From Bilabrum cf. latius (lineage: Eukaryota > Bigyra: Bicosoecida > Bigyra > Bicosoecida), in assembly GCA_965178125.1 (NCBI GenBank), contig CBCXTV010000004.1, positions 37,027 to 101,026 of the forward strand: DNA of 64,000 nt. Reading direction: 5' to 3'. The notes under the pieces are model-generated. The model saw nothing but the letters and a program-made list of their open reading frames with translations, was not told the DNA's origin and did no database searches. Position 1 is the stretch's first letter; each line of letters begins with the position of its first letter. The translations under genes and the position numbers were made by a program. Positions 1-8,555 of the stretch are shown piece by piece.

Positions 1-15
1 GTGCAGAAGAGCTGA
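1..15 (+). CDS. Replication initiator Rep, last codons only (S copy cut by window edge)
   Basis: The first 15 bases equal bases 40104-40118, the last four codons plus TGA stop of the complete Rep gene at 37833-40118. The window therefore opens inside an S segment, and another Rep copy lies immediately to the left. Nothing can be said about the integrity of that copy. Confidence 0.85.
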   Translation: MQKS

Positions 16-419
16 CGCCGGCCGCTGAGGTTTTCAGTCCGGTTCACACGAGCGCCGGAGCCGCAGCGGCAGCCGCTTCGGTGCTCCTGAAGGTCTAATG
101 TCCTCAATGCGTTTCGTGTGCAAAAAGGATGTGGTCTCTACATGGGGGCATTCCGCAAGTTTCATGTGGTCCGTCGCGTTCGTCCGGGGGAGTGCTTGCC
201 TAGTATTGGGAGCTTGCCTGACACACACACACGTGGCACCCAGCCTGATGGGTTGCAAGTGTGTGTGTGTCTCCGCAGTGCCGCGGTTGGGACCCGGCGG
301 GTCGTTTGCTTTTACGTCGCCGCGTCGCGCGCCGACGAGACATTTCTTGGTCTCAGAAGCCTCTGCTTCCGGTAGTCGCGCCGTGTACGCTCGCGGGCCG
401 AAGGTGGGTGCGTTGCTTG
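16..419 (+). other. Rep-ZnA intergenic region with paired CA/GT microsatellites
   Basis: No convincing gene start occurs in this stretch. It holds an (AC)6 run at 221-232 and a (GT)6 run at 259-270, complementary and 26 bases apart, so the transcript could fold into a 12-bp stem. The GT run is followed by CTCCGCAG, which resembles a 3' splice acceptor, so a short leader intron is possible. The second copy (40119-40524) has (AC)7 and one C/T change (130 versus 40233). Confidence 0.5.
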
Positions 420-1112
420 ATGGCCTACGTCGGTATCGCCGATGCACCGTATGTGGCCGTGGTTGCCGCGTCGACCTCCGAGCACGCCCCGGAGGGCGAG
501 GTGGAGATGATGCTTGCGCCTCTTGCCGGAGATGTCGGTTTCAAGCGGCCTCGCGTGTTTCCTCCCGGTTCGCGACTTCTTCCTAAGTCGCCGGCCCATC
601 CGGCGGTGCTCATAACAGCGCTCGGCAGTGAGGCACCTCAGGACACACAGTGCGTCGTTTGGTCGGACTCTAAGGCTTTCGACCTCGCGGAGTTTGTATG
701 CTCTTCCTGCGGCTGCAATCGTGTCATGGCGGACCTGAATCATCGTATGCGTGATCGTCTCGTGCGTCGCGTGCAGCGTACGCTTTATGCCGATGATTCT
801 CCGTGCGGCAGGGGTGCGATTACTTGTCGTGCTTGTCGCGAGAAGGCGCGGGACGCGGCGCCGAAGACGTCGATCATGAACGCGGCGAACAAGAAGAAGA
901 TCTCGGGAACACTTCGCATGCAGTTGGATCTCATTGTAGAGACCGGGGAGCGGAAGGGGCAGCGTTGTACTGCGGAGAAAATTCTGACATTGGGAACGAT
1001 GAAGCAGCACAGGGTTTTCGAGAGGGATCTTTACGATGAGGCATGGCGCGGGCTTGTTCGTCTGTCTGGACGCGAGGCTTGGAGCGATGACGATTCTTGG
1101 TCTCCGCGTTGA
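420..1112 (+). CDS. ZnA: zinc-finger protein, Stc1-like Cys pattern (230 aa)
   Basis: This ORF lies 3' of Rep on the same strand. The frame is open upstream to 261 but only with a GTG, so the first ATG (420) is chosen. A C-x2-C pair at residues 94 and 97 and a second C-x2-C at 136 and 139 enclose an Arg-rich helix-like stretch. This is the arrangement of a small treble-clef or Stc1/LIM-type zinc domain. After it comes a basic region with a KKK run, then an acidic, Trp-containing C-terminus. The K and F positions typical of Stc1 are less well kept than in ZnB and ZnC of segment Q. Nucleic-acid or chromatin binding is an inference; the exact function is unknown. The copy at 40525-41217 is identical at protein level as far as compared. 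Confidence 0.7.
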   Translation: MAYVGIADAPYVAVVAASTSEHAPEGEVEMMLAPLAGDVGFKRPRVFPPGSRLLPKSPAHPAVLITALGSEAPQDTQCVVWSDSKAFDLAEFVCSSCGCNRVMADLNHRMRDRLVRRVQRTLYADDSPCGRGAITCRACREKARDAAPKTSIMNAANKKKISGTLRMQLDLIVETGERKGQRCTAEKILTLGTMKQHRVFERDLYDEAWRGLVRLSGREAWSDDDSWSPR

Positions 1113-1740
1113 GCTTGCGTGACGGTTTTCCCTCTCAACCTGGCCTCTTGCGTGGCGCTGCTTCCGCGTGTGGCCTGAGCGTGCGACCTGAGCGTTCGGC
1201 TTGCTGTCGCGTGTGACCTGAGCGAACGGGCGGTCGACAGTATCCCGCGTATGTTGCTCCTGGGGTTCAAGAAAACTTGTACTTTTTGGGCTGTACGGTG
1301 GTCAGTGGTGCACGGTTCGTTCGCAGCCTCCGCGTTGTTGGAAAGCTATGGTGGAGCATGGTTCTTTTCGCAGCCTCCGCGTTGTGATCAAGCTACGGTG
1401 GAGCATGGTTCGTGAGCATGGTTCTTTTCGCAGCCTCCGCGTTGTTGACACGTGAAAGCTACGCGAACGTGACCACACAATAGGCCATACCCCAGGTGAA
1501 ATCCGGACTCGGACATCCAGACGAAGCGGCATCATACACACTGTTGAACACACAAATGACACTGAGCTCCACCGTAACGTAACTTTCCATCACCACCTGG
1601 TTTATTTTCTCCGCGATGGCAGCTTGGCGGTGACGCTGTGTCTTCGGGCATGAAGGGGCAAATCTTTGGTTTTTTGGGCCCTGTTTCGGTCACCGAAAAG
1701 TCGTGTGATTTCTGGCGCGCAGGAGGAGTGACGCAAGGTA
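1113..1740. other. S-segment 3' tail, non-coding
   Basis: No gene is recognised. The stretch holds short repeats at 1140-1220 (CGTGTGGCCTGAGCG-like), the array at about 1312-1452, and a block at 1541-1600 that recurs at 9378-9432 inside Q. A 6-bp-stem hairpin (TTTCGG..CCGAAA) lies at 1684-1698. The S/Q junction is at about 1740. Confidence 0.5.
1312..1452 (+). repeat. Short tandem array, about 50-60 bp period, three units
   Basis: Three imperfect units share TTCGCAGCCTCCGCGTTGT, and two are preceded by GAGCATGGTTCTTTTC. The interval also varies by a small insertion (GTGAGCATGGTTC). It recurs unchanged at about 41417-41557. Its role is unknown. Confidence 0.7.
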
Positions 1741-2232
1741 TTTCTGAACCGTTTTCCGGACGCTTTCCGGGCCTCCCATGTGACCGCTTTTTGCGTACCG
1801 AAACACGTTCCGCGCGTGAGGAGCAGATGCGGATCTCCGCGGGGTCCTAGTTGTGTCCTTTTTCGGGGGACGAAATCGGGCGCACTTGTCGTGCCGATTC
1901 GTGGTCGTCTCTGAGACCGGCTGCGAGTCGGGAAAGGTGCCCGGGAGATGCTCGTGTCCTTGGCTTCGTATTTCTCCGCATATTCTTCAAACGCGGGCGC
2001 ACGTCTCCTACCGATTCGTGTTCGGTTTCCGAGGCCGATCGCGAGTCGGGAAATGCGCCCGCGATGCGCTCTCGATCTCGGAAAGGGCGGGAGTCCGTTC
2101 TTGCATTCGGAATGGGCGGGGAGTTGCTTTTCCTGGGAGCATGTGCGAGATTCCTTCTCCGCGGGTCCTCTTTCGGCTTCGGCAGTCAGCAGCGCACTCT
2201 GCGGGAACGGCATTCTCCGAGTCTCTTTGCCG
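1741..2232 (+). other. Q 5' leader
   Basis: This is the conserved leader of Q. Parts recur at 11728-11773 and 14221-14580, and the stretch at about 2071-2218 recurs at 9434-9628. The ZnB frame is open back to an ATG at 1948. Because this leader is reused as repeat material elsewhere, the later ATG at 2233 is preferred as the start of ZnB. Confidence 0.5.
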
Positions 2233-3279
2233 ATGATGTCTGAGGAGAAACCGTCCGAGAGCATTGCTGTTTCCTTGGGAGACGGCCGCAATCTTCGTGG
2301 GCGTCGAGGCGCCGGTAATATGGGAAACGAGGGCGGCATGTTGGCGCGCGAGGTCGACGCCCCGGCGGAGCACGCCGGCGCGGCGGCAAGCGTCGATGTT
2401 GCGGGCGGCCCCCACATCGAAAGCGGCGGCGCGGAGGCGGCGTCCACGGGGATGCTCGGAGAGGAGAGCGGCAAGGCAGCGCCGAAGGAGGACGCCGAAG
2501 ACGACGGCGGCAAGAAGACGGAGGAGGAGGATGCTCGCGGCGGTGGACGTGCTGTGGTGCCCGGAGGTAATGACGACGTATGGACCGACGCAGCCGCTTG
2601 GAAGGCGGGTGGCGGCGTGGCAGAGGCATTGTCATCGCAGCGTGTGAATCTTGCGCACACTGCCGGGGCGGTCTCTGGCGCTGATAGCTGGGATCCATGG
2701 GAGACCCCTGCGAAGTCGTCATGGGGGGAGACGTACGTGCCGCGGCAGGTCGCGCCGGAGCCGGCGGAGGAGGCGACATGGACTTGCAACGCGTGCCAGT
2801 GCTGCAAGCCCCGGTCGGCGTACTTCAAGAAGTGGAAGGACTGGATCCAACCAGTTTGCCGGGTGTGTTGCGACAAGTTCGACAACGCGACGCCGTGGTG
2901 GGTGTGGTGCAAGAACTGCAAAAACGAGTATCCGGCGTACCGATTTCCCCAGATCCGCCGGAAGAAGGAGAACCTGCGCTATTTCTTCCCTGAGGACTGG
3001 TGCGCGAAGTGCCTGGTTGCGCGTGGCTGGAGTCTCCATGATGTCCGTTCCTCTGCGGGTGAAGCGAAGCGTTGGGTGCCAAAAGCTTGCGCGAATACCG
3101 GTGACGGCGACAACGACGCTCGTGCTCCCGCACGCGACGAGCCTCCTGCAGGAGGCGCCGCCTCCTGCAGCAACGCCGTGCGTCAGAGTCCTTCGCGTGA
3201 CGAGGCCTTGGATGACATCAAGCGGGCCATGGAGCTTCTCCAGAATGCGGAAAGGTTCCTCCTCACGATGCCAGCGTGA
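2233..3279 (+). CDS. ZnB: two-module zinc protein, Stc1-like (348 aa)
   Basis: The start is a double ATG at 2233/2236; an in-frame ATG at 1948 would add 95 residues. The N-terminal half is low complexity, Ala/Gly-rich, with an acidic-lysine stretch at residues about 75-101. Two cysteine modules follow. Module 1 has C185-x2-C188, K192, F198 and C209-x2-C212. Module 2 has C226-x2-C229, F238 and C257-x2-C260. The spacing C-x2-C-x3-K-x4-F...C-x2-C matches the Stc1-domain signature, known from the fission-yeast protein linking RNAi to heterochromatin. ZnC in the same segment has the same pattern. A short amphipathic helix (about residues 323-345) ends the protein. A chromatin or RNA-silencing role is only a hypothesis. 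A degenerate copy lies at 12590-13577. Confidence 0.75.
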   Translation: MMSEEKPSESIAVSLGDGRNLRGRRGAGNMGNEGGMLAREVDAPAEHAGAAASVDVAGGPHIESGGAEAASTGMLGEESGKAAPKEDAEDDGGKKTEEEDARGGGRAVVPGGNDDVWTDAAAWKAGGGVAEALSSQRVNLAHTAGAVSGADSWDPWETPAKSSWGETYVPRQVAPEPAEEATWTCNACQCCKPRSAYFKKWKDWIQPVCRVCCDKFDNATPWWVWCKNCKNEYPAYRFPQIRRKKENLRYFFPEDWCAKCLVARGWSLHDVRSSAGEAKRWVPKACANTGDGDNDARAPARDEPPAGGAASCSNAVRQSPSRDEALDDIKRAMELLQNAERFLLTMPA

Positions 3280-3480
3280 CGCGGGAGCTTCCCGAATGGG
3301 TCCGTCGTACTGTGAGGGCGCTCCGGAAGGAAGAGCGCGAGTGAGTCATCCTTGCGCCGAGGTGAGCGCGACGTCGGAGGAGCACGGTCGTTTGATTGGG
3401 AACGATATGGTCGGCAGCGTGTGAAAATCCGAGTTTCTCGTGCAGGATTGGGCAGCTCTCTAGATATCTTGCCCGGGAAG

Positions 3481-4462
3481 GGTATGATGCGGTGGGAGCG
3501 CTTCCGCCTCACGTGGCAGACGTCCACACTTCCTGGTTCCCCGGCAGGCTGTTTGGCGAGACGGAGTGGCAAAGCATCCGCCTGCTCATTCCTACTTTGT
3601 TACCTCGATTGTGAGCTCGGAGCTTGGGGCGGAGGATTCTGCGGGCAGCTCATGTGTGCCTAGAGTGTCATCCCGCGACCCTCTGACTTCTGTCCGTGGC
3701 TTTACCTCTTCGCGCAGGAAGATTCCTCATGAGGCAAGCCCGGTCCGAACTCGCGTGGGATGCCGTGCGCTGGTGCGGCTTCCACTCATCCCCGGGGTGG
3801 GGAGCGCTGGGTAAAGGATCGTCTGTCCCTGCAAGTTTCGATTCGGCGAGGTGCGGCAGCATGACGCGGACCGAGGTGAAGTCCTTTGTCCGCGATAGGT
3901 CGCCGCGTCGCGCGGTGGCGACCCCACAGCGCCCAAATCCCATTCCAGAGAGGGGGTGTGATGCAGTGGGAGCCCTTCCGCCTCACGTGACAGACGTTCA
4001 CACTTCCTGGTTCCCATAAGGTCTTCAGCACAGCGCATGCGAGGCAGGCTGTTTGGCGAGACGTAGTGGCATCGCCCCCGCCTGCTCATTCCTACTTTGT
4101 TACCTCGATTGTCAGCTTGGGGCTCGGGGGCGGCGGATTCAGCGGGCAGCTCATGTATGCTGGAGTGTCATCCCGCGACCTCTGACTTCTGTCCGTGGCT
4201 TTACCTCTTCGCGCAGGAAGATTCCTCATGAGGCAAGCCCGGTGCGAACTCCTGTGGGATGCCGTGCGCTGGTTCGGATTCCACTCATGCCCGATGTGGG
4301 GAGCGCTAGGGTAAAGGATCGTCTGTCCCTGCAAGTTTCGATTCGGCTCGAGTCAATGTGAGGAAGGAGAGGTGCGGCAGCATGACGCGGAACGAGGTGA
4401 CGTCCTTTGTCCGCGATAGGTCGCCGCGTCGCGCGGTGGCGACCCCGCAGCGCCCAAACCCC
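3481..4462 (+). repeat. Tandem duplication, about 0.47-0.5 kb unit, upstream of coiled-coil gene
   Basis: Unit 1 is 3481-3954 and unit 2 is 3955 to about 4462. Both carry, in order, a Pro/Arg-coding start, a TTTACCTCTTCGCGCAGG block (possible acceptor for cis- or trans-splicing), a short ORF starting MRQAR, and the first codons of the coiled-coil gene (MTRxEV). Only unit 2 continues into the full gene. In unit 1 the short ORF reads through into the truncated gene start because unit 2 has one extra base (GCGCTAGGG versus GCGCTGGG). Confidence 0.8.
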
Positions 4463-4906
4463 GCCCCGCCAGCGAGTCCTCACTCGACAGCGGTGTCGAA
4501 CCTGCAGCAGCGCTTCGAGAACATGCAGCAGCGTGCGGAAAGCTTGAGCGCTCAGCTGGAGTACGCCCAAAGTGTGATCAGGCTGCTCTCCGGCCTGTTG
4601 CGCGATGAGGCTCCTCGGTTCCATGCAGACTTTGATCCCGTGATTCGGCGTGCGATGTCTGGCGCAAGCGGCTCCGTTGCGGGTAGGTCTTTCCGTCTTG
4701 TGGACGGAGGCGTCATCCACGGACCTGACACAGCAGTCGCTGCTCCTCCGCGTCGTCTCATCGTTGAGGTGCGTACGGACTGGGAGATGACCGAGACTGC
4801 CTCAACTGTGCTGGATTCCTCAGGATCAGACGACATGGGTTCCGAGGACTCGCCGCCGCCGACCGTCGTCCTCCCCAGCGGCGCGGCGGGCGCCGGCGGT
4901 GCCTAG
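4382..4906 (+). CDS. Small coiled-coil protein with acidic Ser-rich tail (174 aa)
   Basis: The ATG at 4382 follows a tandem duplication that left a truncated first copy of its start at 3861. Residues 1-25 are basic (RDRSPRRA), and residues about 38-73 form a predicted coiled coil rich in Gln, Leu and Glu (LQQRFENMQQRA). The centre is Arg/Val-rich. The C-terminus is Ser/Asp-rich and then Ala/Gly-rich. No family is recognised. It lies between ZnB and the DDE transposase on the same strand, so it may be an accessory or oligomerisation partner of the element (inference). The sequence is preserved in all three Q copies. Confidence 0.6.
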   Translation: MTRNEVTSFVRDRSPRRAVATPQRPNPAPPASPHSTAVSNLQQRFENMQQRAESLSAQLEYAQSVIRLLSGLLRDEAPRFHADFDPVIRRAMSGASGSVAGRSFRLVDGGVIHGPDTAVAAPPRRLIVEVRTDWEMTETASTVLDSSGSDDMGSEDSPPPTVVLPSGAAGAGGA

Positions 4907-5477
4907 TCCTCGGCAGCTCCTGCATCGGAGCCTCCTGTCGAGATTCGATCGCGCAACGTCGTTCCTTACATTGCTTGCCGTCGCATGTGCGGGGCGGTGG
5001 TGGGTGTGCGTGTTCGCCGAAAGTTCCCGGCCTCGTCTTCCTCAGGAGAGCTCCTCGACCCGAAATTGGCAGCTCAGCGCTGCCGTGGCCGATACAGTAC
5101 CCGTGCACGGCCAGTTGGCAGCTACGCGCTGCCGTTGCCAATGTCGTCCGCACGAGAGCAGAGTGGCAGCTCAGCGCAGGCGAGAAACCGCGCTCGCAAT
5201 GCTGCGAGGTGTATTCAATGCTGTGCACGTGTCTATCCCTCTCCCTGGTTTTGTCTCGCTTGCGCCAGTGTGACCGCAGCAGAGCGGGTGCTTCCCGCGC
5301 GTCTTCAGCTTTGAGCACTCCTCCAGCGACAGGAAGGCATTCGCTTGCTCTCGCTCCCCGCCTGCGTCCTATCCCTCCCGGGTATCTTCAGAGGCCACAG
5401 GCAGTGCGAAGCTTGGCAGCGGGTCCGTCCGCGTCGTTTCGGCTGTGAGCGATCTTCTGCCCGGTTCCTCACGCGTC
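4907..5477 (+). other. Transposase upstream region with three spaced hairpins
   Basis: No gene is seen. At 5068-5084, 5117-5133 and 5165-5179 the motif GGCAGCT(C/A)(A/C)GCGC recurs with 48-49 bp spacing. The first two form perfect 6-bp stems (GGCAGC/GCTGCC); the third lacks the right half. They may be regulatory or transposase-binding sites (inference). The transposase frame is open back to a GTG at 5445. Confidence 0.45.
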
Positions 5478-7082
5478 ATGATGTCCTCTGCTTCGGTGCC
5501 GGATCAGCTCGCACGGATCAGTAAGGAGCTGAAGTGTCTCAGAGACGCGAGACAACGGGCGCGCAATGGGCTGCGCCATCCGTGGTTGCGCGCCATGGAG
5601 GCACAGGTCGCTGAGGTTATTCGTCATCACCCCGGAGGTGGCGAGGCAGCTCTTCGAACCTATGTCTCTCGTCAGTTGCAGAGTCGACAGGTTTCCACGC
5701 GGACGGCTTCGCAGGAGGAGTTTCAAAGGCAGGTCGATGAGGAGGTCGCGCTCACCATGAGGCGCCCAGCTGAGGCGTGGCAGCGAAATCCTCTTCGCTC
5801 ATGTCATCGAGAGTCCGTGGCACGCGCGGAGACCTTTCTCGCCGAGGCTTCTGTCGTTGCTTGGATCGACCATGTGAACGAGCAGCGTGGGTGTGCTCCA
5901 ACTGGGAACATGGTTTTCGCCATGCTTGCGAGGATGGGCGTTCGCGCGGGGAAGGATTCGGCTCGACGGCAGTGGCTCCTGCGCTTCCGTCGTCGTTGGC
6001 GGCTTCGGCATGGCCGATTGAAGAAGCAGCCCCCGGTAACACTCGATTACGTCAGACTCGCGTGTCGTGTCTTCTATCAGTGGATTGAATTCGCAGAAGC
6101 GCGAGTGCCCCGCAACCGCCGCCTCGTCTTTGTGAACTTCGATGAGTCCAGCGTGCCCTTTGCCTTTCCGGGAATGCGCGGGTACATCGCACCGAGGTCA
6201 GGAACGGAGCCCGCTTCGCTTGGTTCGCGCACGGAGCGCCTCGCCTCGAATAGCAATCGAGGATCGTACACCTTTCTGGGTTTCATTAGCGACTGCCCGG
6301 AAATCCAGCGACGACTCCCGCGTATACTCATCGGGAAGCACACGCGGCTGAGCAAGCGCTTGATGCGTGGGGCGTCGAACCAAATGGTGGACGGAATGGA
6401 AGTCTGGGCCCGAGAGAGCTCGTGGGTGACGCAGTCCCTCATGTTCGACATTCTGCGTCGGCTTTTCGCTTCTTGGATGGACATTCAGCATGAGATCTAT
6501 CCAATAGTGATACTTGACTGCGCGCCCCAACACATTTCCACTGAGATTGTGAACTTCGCACACGGCCTTGGCATGGATCTCGTGTTTATTCCTGGTCGAC
6601 TCACCTTCTTGCTTCAGCCGTTGGACGTTCTCGTCTTTCAGCTTCTTAAGCGCGACCTTCGGGAGACGTGGATGCAGGAGCGCTCGCGTCATGAAGCGGG
6701 TCATGTCGATGTCTCTTGCCATCTCAGGGTTGTCGCTGAGTGCACGAAGAGAGTGCTCTCGTCTGGCTCGTGGCAAGGCGCTTTCGATATGACAGGCATT
6801 ACCAGCGGCAGGCGCCGCTTGCATTCGACCCTACGGCGCTTGTTTGAGTGTGACATGGAGGACATCTCCAGCGATGCTCCGTCTGTCGACCAGCTCCGCT
6901 TCATCAGCAGTCCGCAGCAGCCTCTCCCGCACGATGCGCTCATCAACAGGGCCCCAGTCGCGTCCGGACACGGGGTCGACGGAGGCGTCCACGGTGGTAA
7001 CGCTCGCCGCATGCCTCGTGGCCGCAGACTAAACGGATGGACCCCCCGCGATCGCGCTCACCCCTCGGCGGCCATGCCGTGA
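5478..7082 (+). CDS. DDE superfamily transposase, pogo/Tc1-mariner-like DDE_1 (534 aa)
   Basis: This is a transposase of the DDE_1 (pogo/Tigger/CENP-B-related) type, which cuts and joins DNA ends with two metal ions. The N-terminal 180 residues are basic and helical. They include a CENPB/Tc5-like DNA-binding part around residues 117-175 (VAWIDHVNEQ...RRQWLLRFRRRW). The catalytic core has D222 in VNFDESS, D347 in VILDCAPQH and D383 in LLQPLDVLVFQLLK. The last motif is very typical of DDE_1, and the last two acids are 35 residues apart. The first ATG is at 5478. Length is normal and all three acids are present, so it may be active. Its last 46 bp overlap the ZnC start in another frame. The Q2 copy differs by Met512Val. 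Confidence 0.9.
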   Translation: MMSSASVPDQLARISKELKCLRDARQRARNGLRHPWLRAMEAQVAEVIRHHPGGGEAALRTYVSRQLQSRQVSTRTASQEEFQRQVDEEVALTMRRPAEAWQRNPLRSCHRESVARAETFLAEASVVAWIDHVNEQRGCAPTGNMVFAMLARMGVRAGKDSARRQWLLRFRRRWRLRHGRLKKQPPVTLDYVRLACRVFYQWIEFAEARVPRNRRLVFVNFDESSVPFAFPGMRGYIAPRSGTEPASLGSRTERLASNSNRGSYTFLGFISDCPEIQRRLPRILIGKHTRLSKRLMRGASNQMVDGMEVWARESSWVTQSLMFDILRRLFASWMDIQHEIYPIVILDCAPQHISTEIVNFAHGLGMDLVFIPGRLTFLLQPLDVLVFQLLKRDLRETWMQERSRHEAGHVDVSCHLRVVAECTKRVLSSGSWQGAFDMTGITSGRRRLHSTLRRLFECDMEDISSDAPSVDQLRFISSPQQPLPHDALINRAPVASGHGVDGGVHGGNARRMPRGRRLNGWTPRDRAHPSAAMP

Positions 7083-8101
7083 CCTCGACCACGACCATGT
7101 CAGGGGCGAACGCGACTTCGTCAACCTCGAGCACGACCATCCCAGCGGCGAACGCGGCTTCCTCGATGGGATCCCTGACCCCGACGAAGCTTCCCCGACC
7201 TCGGCCACGTGAACCTGCAGGCGCATTCTTGCCCGATGTGCCCGCGCAGGTGGCGGCCTGCACGGCGTGGGCGCCACCGTTTCGTCGACCAGACAGCTCA
7301 GCCACTCCGGCGACGCGCGAGGCGGCAACGTCCACGTGCATCAATCCGTGGACCGCTCTCTCCTGGTATCCGACACCACCGCAGCCGACGGACCCCCCTT
7401 CCGACAGGCCTCGCGAGGTACCGAACCCGAGCTCCCGGCAGCAGCGCAGGCGTCATGCTTGGGGCGGCACGTGGGTGTTCGACGACGCCATTACGCTCAG
7501 CGATTGCGGGTCGAGGGTGCAGATCGACGCGCCGCAGTCGAAGCTCTTGGCGATGGTCGTGCCCCGGAAGTCGGGCCAGTGGATTCCTCGTAGGCTGCGC
7601 TCGCGTACGATCTGGTATTTGGCTGGGGAGCAGTCGGCCGTGATCACCAACCTCAAGTGCCAGGCCTGTAGTCGGGTCAAGCAGGCGGACAGCTTCAACC
7701 CGAAGAGCTTGCGTCGGGCTCAGTACTCGTTGCTGCATTCCCTGTGGCCCGGCTACATACGACGTACCGAGCGGTCTATTTGGTGCACGCAGTGTGCGGT
7801 GGAGGACCAGTTGATGCAGGGCAACTTTCCGGACGGCTACTGTTTCCGGATCCGCGCCACACTCGAAATTTGCCATCAAGATCGCGTCGCGGCCAGGCTG
7901 TTTGCAGTGCACGACAGTAACGCTCTCTTCGAGCAGATCCCGCTGAGCTCCCATGCGGCCATGGACGTGGCGGAGCAGTTGCGTCGATACTGGCAGGATG
8001 CCGTGTCCTCAGACGGCCAGAGCAACATCTTCCACAGCGACCACGTTTCGACAGACGACGACTCTGAGTTCGCACCGGGCGGACCGGAGAGCGTGCCGTG
8101 A
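7037..8101 (+). CDS. ZnC: Stc1-like zinc protein (354 aa)
   Basis: The ATG at 7037 lies within the end of the transposase gene, in a different frame; a later ATG (residue 21) would still overlap it slightly. Residues 1-140 are Ser/Thr/Pro/Arg-rich and likely disordered. The core has C208-x2-C211-x3-K215-x4-F220, a helical linker, then C250-x2-C253. This is the clearest Stc1-type pattern in the window and is shared with ZnB. A C-terminal acidic tail (STDDDSE) follows. Known Stc1 domains bridge RNAi and chromatin-modifying complexes in fungi; assignment here rests on Cys/Lys/Phe spacing only. Fragments of this gene were reused at 12317-12589 and 13579-13696. Confidence 0.75.
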   Translation: MDPPRSRSPLGGHAVTSTTTMSGANATSSTSSTTIPAANAASSMGSLTPTKLPRPRPREPAGAFLPDVPAQVAACTAWAPPFRRPDSSATPATREAATSTCINPWTALSWYPTPPQPTDPPSDRPREVPNPSSRQQRRRHAWGGTWVFDDAITLSDCGSRVQIDAPQSKLLAMVVPRKSGQWIPRRLRSRTIWYLAGEQSAVITNLKCQACSRVKQADSFNPKSLRRAQYSLLHSLWPGYIRRTERSIWCTQCAVEDQLMQGNFPDGYCFRIRATLEICHQDRVAARLFAVHDSNALFEQIPLSSHAAMDVAEQLRRYWQDAVSSDGQSNIFHSDHVSTDDDSEFAPGGPESVP

Positions 8102-8302
8102 GGGACCGCAGCGACAGTATCGTCGCTTAGGTGAGGAGCGGGTGCCAATGCTCTTTTGAAAATGGTGCGTCGTACGTACGGCAGGAGCCGTCGGTGGGAG
8201 CGGGGCGGATCCTGCGGGAAGTCGTGGAGACTGAGGGCAGAGACTCTCGGGTCGGTCAGGGTCTCATGTAACGTGCTGTTCACCGCAGAGGTATGTGCGG
8301 AT

Positions 8303-8555
8303 CTTGGTGGATCTCTCGAGGACATGGGTGGCATACCGTTGTGCATCCGTTCCCCGGGGGGGGGCGGTCGCAGAAGAGTGCACACGAAAACAAGAGGAAA
8401 GGAGACCAACCCCCCAAACCCACGTAGTGCGATCCTGGGGGGTACCCTATAAGGTACTAAGAATCCTTCTCCCGAAAATCGCACTACCTCGGGCCACAAC
8501 GTCTTGGTGGATTCCTCGAGGACATGGGTGGCATACCGTTGTGCATCCGTTCCCC
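8303..8555 (+). repeat. 53-bp direct repeats flanking an origin-like module
   Basis: The direct repeats are 8303-8355 and 8503-8555 (51 of 53 identical), exactly 200 bp apart. Between them lies a module of about 130 bp (8368-8498) that is nearly identical to 37027-37147 upstream of Rep in segment S. The arrangement looks like insertion of the module with duplication of the flank, or a local tandem duplication that captured it. Confidence 0.8.
8424..8487 (+). promoter_or_regulatory. Nested stem-loop, candidate secondary origin in Q
   Basis: A perfect outer 10-bp inverted repeat, GTAGTGCGAT (8424-8433) and ATCGCACTAC (8478-8487), encloses an inner hairpin GTACC-CTATAA-GGTAC. The same structure, with loop CTCTAA, sits upstream of the Rep gene. 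The additional GCACTAC iterons present there are absent here. It could give Q its own Rep-responsive site (inference). Confidence 0.5.

Noticed and set aside
202-210. TAGTATTGG, close to the CRESS nonanucleotide TAGTATTAC
   Set aside because: Not in a hairpin loop (flanked by a direct GCTTGCC repeat), and the last two bases differ. The stem-loop at 37079-37142 is a better origin candidate.
1851-2243. 130-codon frame in the Q leader (RSRSRKGRE-type)
   Set aside because: Lies in reused leader sequence; the related frame at 9434-9628 has an insertion and no domain. Kept only as leader.
1602-2921. 439-codon minus-strand frame opposite ZnB (also within 15235-16980 and at 41707-43026)
   Set aside because: It mirrors ZnB and the Q leader, is low complexity (Pro/Ser/Arg), has no recognisable domain, and runs into the 54-bp repeats in one copy.
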